From assembly GCF_024433635.1 (NCBI RefSeq), contig NZ_WNJZ01000007.1:1-64000 (forward strand): DNA of 64,000 bases, read 5' to 3'. This document shows, in pieces, positions 61,146-64,000 of the stretch. Numbering within the stretch: position 1 is the stretch's first letter; every line of letters starts with the position of its first letter. The DNA is from Ruminococcus sp. zg-924. GTDB lineage: Bacteria; Bacillota; Clostridia; Oscillospirales; Acutalibacteraceae. The notes below the pieces were generated by a model. The model saw only the letters and a program-made list of their open reading frames with translations. It was not told the DNA's origin and did not search any database. The translations under genes were made by a program, and so were the position numbers.

Positions 61146-62310
61146 TCTTTGTACCGATATTGCCTTCAACAGCGTGATAAAGCACGGTGAGCAGCTTTGC
61201 GGCGACAAGGTTGAGCTTATTGAGCAGAGTGATAACAGCTATGTTATGGTGCTTGCAGATGGTTTGGGCAGTGGTGTTAAGGCGAATATTCTTGCAACGC
61301 TAACCTCTAAGATCATCAGTACAATGATGGCTAATAACCTGAGTATAGAGGACTGTGTTGAAACCATTGCACTTACATTGCCCGTTTGCAATGTGCGGCA
61401 GATTGCGTACTCAACCTTTACAATAATCCGTGTTGTTAACAGTGAAGAGGCTGAAATAATACAGTATGATAACCCTCAGGTTATTATTCTGCGTGACGGC
61501 AAGAGCATTGACTACCCCAAAACTATCACAGAGATTGAGGGAAAGACGATTTTTAAATCGAAAATAAAGCTTCAGGAAAACGATGTTTTCATTGCAATGA
61601 GTGACGGTGCAATTTACGCCGGAGTAGGCAAGACAATGAATTTTGGCTGGCAGAGGGATAACATTGTCACCTTTATGGAGCAGATGTACGACCCTGAATA
61701 CACTGCAAAGGCGCTGTGCAATCTTTTGCTTGACGAATGTAACAGGCTTTACGGCGGCGAGCCGGGCGACGACACAACAATCGGCACAATCAAGATAAGA
61801 AAGCGTTCTCAGGTGAACCTGCTTTTCGGGCCGCCGTCTAATCCCGATGACGCAGGAAAGATGCATTCGCTGTTTTTCGCAAAGGGCGGAAAGCATATTG
61901 TATGTGGCGGAACAACGTCAAGCTTGGTTGCAAAGTATCTTAACAAGCCGATGAACACATCTATCGACTACCTTGACCCGGAGATTCCGCCAACCGCAAC
62001 AATCGAAGGCGTTGACCTTGTTACGGAGGGCGTTATAACAATGAGCAAGGTGCTTGAGTATGCCAAGCATTACCTTGAAAGCAGTGATTTGTATTCTGAC
62101 TGGAGCTTTAAAAAGGACGGAGCGTCACAGATTGCAAGAATGTTGTTTGAGCAGGCAACAGATATAAATTTCTATGTAGGCAGAGCAATTAATCCGGCTC
62201 ACCAAAACCCGAACCTGCCTATTACCTTTAACATAAAAATGCAAATAGTTGAAGAATTGAGTGAATGTTTAAAGAAGATGGGAAAACGAATTAAAGTAAG
62301 CTATTTTTGA
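61138..62310 (+). CDS. SpoIIE-type PP2C-like protein phosphatase in the hydrogenase operon
   Basis: 390 residues. PP2C fold with three metal aspartates in the right places: VLADGLGSGVKANILA near 38 (Asp41), AMSDGAIYAG near 153 (Asp156) and EPGDDTTIGTIKIR near 208. It lacks the membrane and dimerisation parts of real SpoIIE. After about residue 225 comes a domain of 160 residues (GGTTSSLVAKYLNKP, SQIARMLFEQATDINFYVG) whose family I do not recognise. Ribosome binding site AAAGGAG inside the previous gene, overlap 8 bases. It suggests Ser/Thr phosphorylation as the output of hydrogen or redox sensing; target unknown. Confidence 0.88.
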   Translation: MNNLCTDIAFNSVIKHGEQLCGDKVELIEQSDNSYVMVLADGLGSGVKANILATLTSKIISTMMANNLSIEDCVETIALTLPVCNVRQIAYSTFTIIRVVNSEEAEIIQYDNPQVIILRDGKSIDYPKTITEIEGKTIFKSKIKLQENDVFIAMSDGAIYAGVGKTMNFGWQRDNIVTFMEQMYDPEYTAKALCNLLLDECNRLYGGEPGDDTTIGTIKIRKRSQVNLLFGPPSNPDDAGKMHSLFFAKGGKHIVCGGTTSSLVAKYLNKPMNTSIDYLDPEIPPTATIEGVDLVTEGVITMSKVLEYAKHYLESSDLYSDWSFKKDGASQIARMLFEQATDINFYVGRAINPAHQNPNLPITFNIKMQIVEELSECLKKMGKRIKVSYF

Positions 62311-62325
62311 TTGGAGTTGATTTTG

Positions 62326-63795
62326 ATGGCTGAACAAAACGCAAAACCGCAGGCGAAGCTTAGAAAATTTGACACGAAGGTGCAGTACCTTAAATACAAG
62401 GTGCTCAGAGAGGTTGCACGCCATGCCTTTGACGATACACTGCTTGAAAGCTTCAACGATATAGCAAAGGTTATAGTAACAGGTAAAAAGCCGACAATGC
62501 GCTGTTGTATATATAAAGAGCGAGCCATTATTGGCGAGAGAATAAAAATCGCAACAGGCGGTGACAGAAGCAATCCAAATGTTATCGAGGTTATAGATAT
62601 TGCTTGTGACGAGTGTCCTTTGGGCGGATACAGCGTAACAGAGAACTGCCGAGGCTGTATTGCTCACCGTTGTGAGGATGTGTGCAAGAGAGGCGCAATC
62701 ACTTTTGACGAAAACCAGAAGGCACATATTGACAAGGAAAAATGCGTAAACTGCGGCAAGTGTGCTGAGGTTTGCCCGTACAGTGCGATAGCAAATTACA
62801 GAAGACCGTGTGAAAGAGCCTGCAAGATAAAGGCTATCAGTATGAACGAGGAGACAAAGGCGGCACAAATTGACAACAACAAGTGCATTTCCTGCGGGGC
62901 CTGCGTTTATCAGTGTCCGTTTGGTGCGATTGACGATAAGTCATACATTCTTGACATAATAAAGATGATTAAGGAAAGCGACAGCGGCAAAAATTTCAAG
63001 CTTTACGCTGTTGTTGCACCGTCAATTTCAAGCCAGTTCAGCTATGCAAAGCTCGGTCAGGTTATTACCGCTATAAAAAAACTCGGCTTTTCAAGCGTAG
63101 TTGAGGCTGCGTGGGGAGCAGATATGGTAGCCTACAAGGAGGCTGCAGAGCTTAGTGAAAAGGGCTTTTTAACAAGCTCCTGCTGTCCTGCGTTTGTTAG
63201 CTATATTCAAAAGCAGTTCCCGACCCTGAAGGATAACATAAGCCATAATCTTTCGCCTATGGCTGAGATTGCAAGATATATTAAAGAAAATGACCCTGAA
63301 TGTAAAATCGTATTTATCGGACCATGCACAGCAAAGAAGATGGAGGTTAAGCTTGATACAGTTAAGCCTTACATCGACAGTGCAATGACCTTTGAGGAGT
63401 TACAGGCATTAATCGACAGCCGTGATATTCCGATTACTGAGCTTGAGGAGGGTGTGCTTGATAATGCCTCCTATTACGGAAGAATATTTGCTCGCTGCGG
63501 CGGCTTGAGTGACGCTGTTGCAGAGGCTCTCAAGGAGCAGGGTGTGGAGGACTTTGATTTGAATCCTATCTCATGCGACGGTATAGAGGAGTGCCGCATG
63601 GCGCTTTTGAAGGCTTCAAAGAATGTTTTGCCAAATAACTTCATCGAGGGTATGGCTTGCTCAGGCGGCTGTATAGGCGGACCGGGTTGTCTTACTCATG
63701 GGCCTAAGGATAAAAATCAGGTTGACGCCTATGGCAAGCAGGCTTTTGAGAAAACAATTACAGACGCTATCGGAGTTACAGGAATCGGGAAATAG
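62326..63795 (+). CDS. Ferredoxin-type [FeFe]-hydrogenase
   Basis: 489 residues from ATG 62326 (GGAG 10 bases upstream). N-terminal 85 residues unrecognised, then Cys-rich regions for about four 4Fe-4S clusters (CDECPLGGYSVTENCRGCIA near 94-113, CVNCGKCAEVCP near 140, CERACKIKAI near 162, CISCGACVYQCP near 187). H-cluster domain from about 225: TSSCCPAF (Cys286/287), IGPCTAKKME (Cys334) and MACSGGCIGGPG (Cys445, Cys449), all five typical residues. Catalytic partner in the operon, probably reduced ferredoxin-dependent hydrogen evolution or oxidation. Genes for maturation (HydEFG) are not in the window. Confidence 0.93.
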   Translation: MAEQNAKPQAKLRKFDTKVQYLKYKVLREVARHAFDDTLLESFNDIAKVIVTGKKPTMRCCIYKERAIIGERIKIATGGDRSNPNVIEVIDIACDECPLGGYSVTENCRGCIAHRCEDVCKRGAITFDENQKAHIDKEKCVNCGKCAEVCPYSAIANYRRPCERACKIKAISMNEETKAAQIDNNKCISCGACVYQCPFGAIDDKSYILDIIKMIKESDSGKNFKLYAVVAPSISSQFSYAKLGQVITAIKKLGFSSVVEAAWGADMVAYKEAAELSEKGFLTSSCCPAFVSYIQKQFPTLKDNISHNLSPMAEIARYIKENDPECKIVFIGPCTAKKMEVKLDTVKPYIDSAMTFEELQALIDSRDIPITELEEGVLDNASYYGRIFARCGGLSDAVAEALKEQGVEDFDLNPISCDGIEECRMALLKASKNVLPNNFIEGMACSGGCIGGPGCLTHGPKDKNQVDAYGKQAFEKTITDAIGVTGIGK

Positions 63796-63832
63796 CAGAA
63801 AAATTGCGACATTTTAGCGCAGAGGAAACAAA

Positions 63833-64000
63833 ATGGCACAGTCTGAATACGGAAACATCAAGCATAAGCTTCATTTCAACACCCCAATTGGCACGCTCTG
63901 CATTCAGGACGATGGCAAAGCATTGACCGCACTTTATATCGACAGTAGCGGCGATACAAGCGGCGATTTTGAATCAGATTTGCTTAAACGGACTAAGATT
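63833..64000 (+). CDS. Methylated-DNA--protein-cysteine methyltransferase (Ogt type), N-terminal part
   Basis: 56 codons, cut by the window edge. Begins MAQSEYGNIKHKLHFNTPIG; 'N-T-P-I-G-T-L-C-I' with ALTALYID a few residues on is the usual N-terminal strand pattern of Ogt/AdaB proteins. The catalytic P-C-H-R motif lies beyond the edge, so the assignment is provisional. GAGG 9 bases before the ATG. Located 37 bases after the hydrogenase gene. Confidence 0.7.
   Translation, partial: MAQSEYGNIKHKLHFNTPIGTLCIQDDGKALTALYIDSSGDTSGDFESDLLKRTKI

Noticed and set aside
62269-62868. 199-codon minus-strand ORF opposite the hydrogenase gene
   Set aside because: It is the mirror of the ferredoxin Cys codons and lacks a ribosome binding site or recognisable domain.

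Overview
The window reads as chromosome of an anaerobic, spore-forming, low-to-mid GC Gram-positive bacterium of the class Clostridia, most likely a gut Ruminococcaceae/Oscillospiraceae relative. The reasons are HPr kinase, WhiA, YabP/YabQ and a SpoVB-like flippase (sporulation Firmicute), LL-diaminopimelate aminotransferase, HemZ, a glgB-glgC-glgD-glgA cluster and [FeFe]-hydrogenases, with strong AGGAGG-type ribosome binding sites and TTGACA/TATAAT promoters throughout. The species cannot be named from the sequence alone. No rRNA, tRNA, CRISPR array or phage was found. The only mobile DNA is the end of an IS3-like element at the left edge.

Layout. 1-130: truncated IS end on the minus strand. 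250-9545: one long plus-strand group hprK-PHP-murB-rapZ-whiA-dnaE, then pfkA with its own promoter and terminator. 9549-11580: minus-strand set (CPBP protease, tadA, pyrophosphatase-like). 11726-29045: a very long tightly packed operon for transcription, DNA repair, isoprenoids and stringent response (nusB, TsaD-like, xseA, xseB, ispA, dxs, TlyA-type methylase, nadK, argR, recN, recJ, relA, dtd, MBL hydrolase, hemZ, a P-loop kinase). 29057-34633: a zinc-ribbon protein, then the classical 'yab' neighbourhood (SpoVB-like flippase, mazG, HU, rqcP, yabP, yabQ, divIC, S1 protein). 34685-36000: an unrecognised membrane protein and a lipoprotein that converge on an elaborate hairpin. 36060-45190: an ANTAR regulator, carA, a carB-dapF continuous reading frame, pyrG, dapL and a small orphan (glutamine-dependent pyrimidine/arginine supply plus lysine/meso-DAP synthesis). 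45192-49702: ddl-murF-NSS transporter-UDG. 49900-56066: glycogen operon. 56098-59011: singletons (LMW phosphatase, acetyltransferase, an FNT-like gene fragment, an amidohydrolase). 59051-63795: a four-gene hydrogenase operon (2Fe-2S thioredoxin-like protein, PAS-containing hydrogenase-like sensor, SpoIIE-type phosphatase, ferredoxin-type [FeFe]-hydrogenase). 63833-64000: start of an Ogt-type methyltransferase.

Functional themes: carbon control and glycolysis (hprK, pfkA, rapZ), cell wall precursor synthesis (murB, dapF, dapL, ddl, murF), glycogen storage, and hydrogen metabolism with built-in sensing. The items most worth a second look are the in-frame CarB-DapF fusion that retains a ribosome binding site at the junction, the four-gene hydrogenase/phosphatase operon, the ANTAR regulator with a missing phospho-acceptor Asp upstream of carAB, the Lys/Thr-rich tail on GlgB, and the FNT-like fragment that still sits between a promoter and a perfect terminator. 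Start sites were set by ribosome binding sites and, in several cases, by promoters that overlap and so exclude longer starts.
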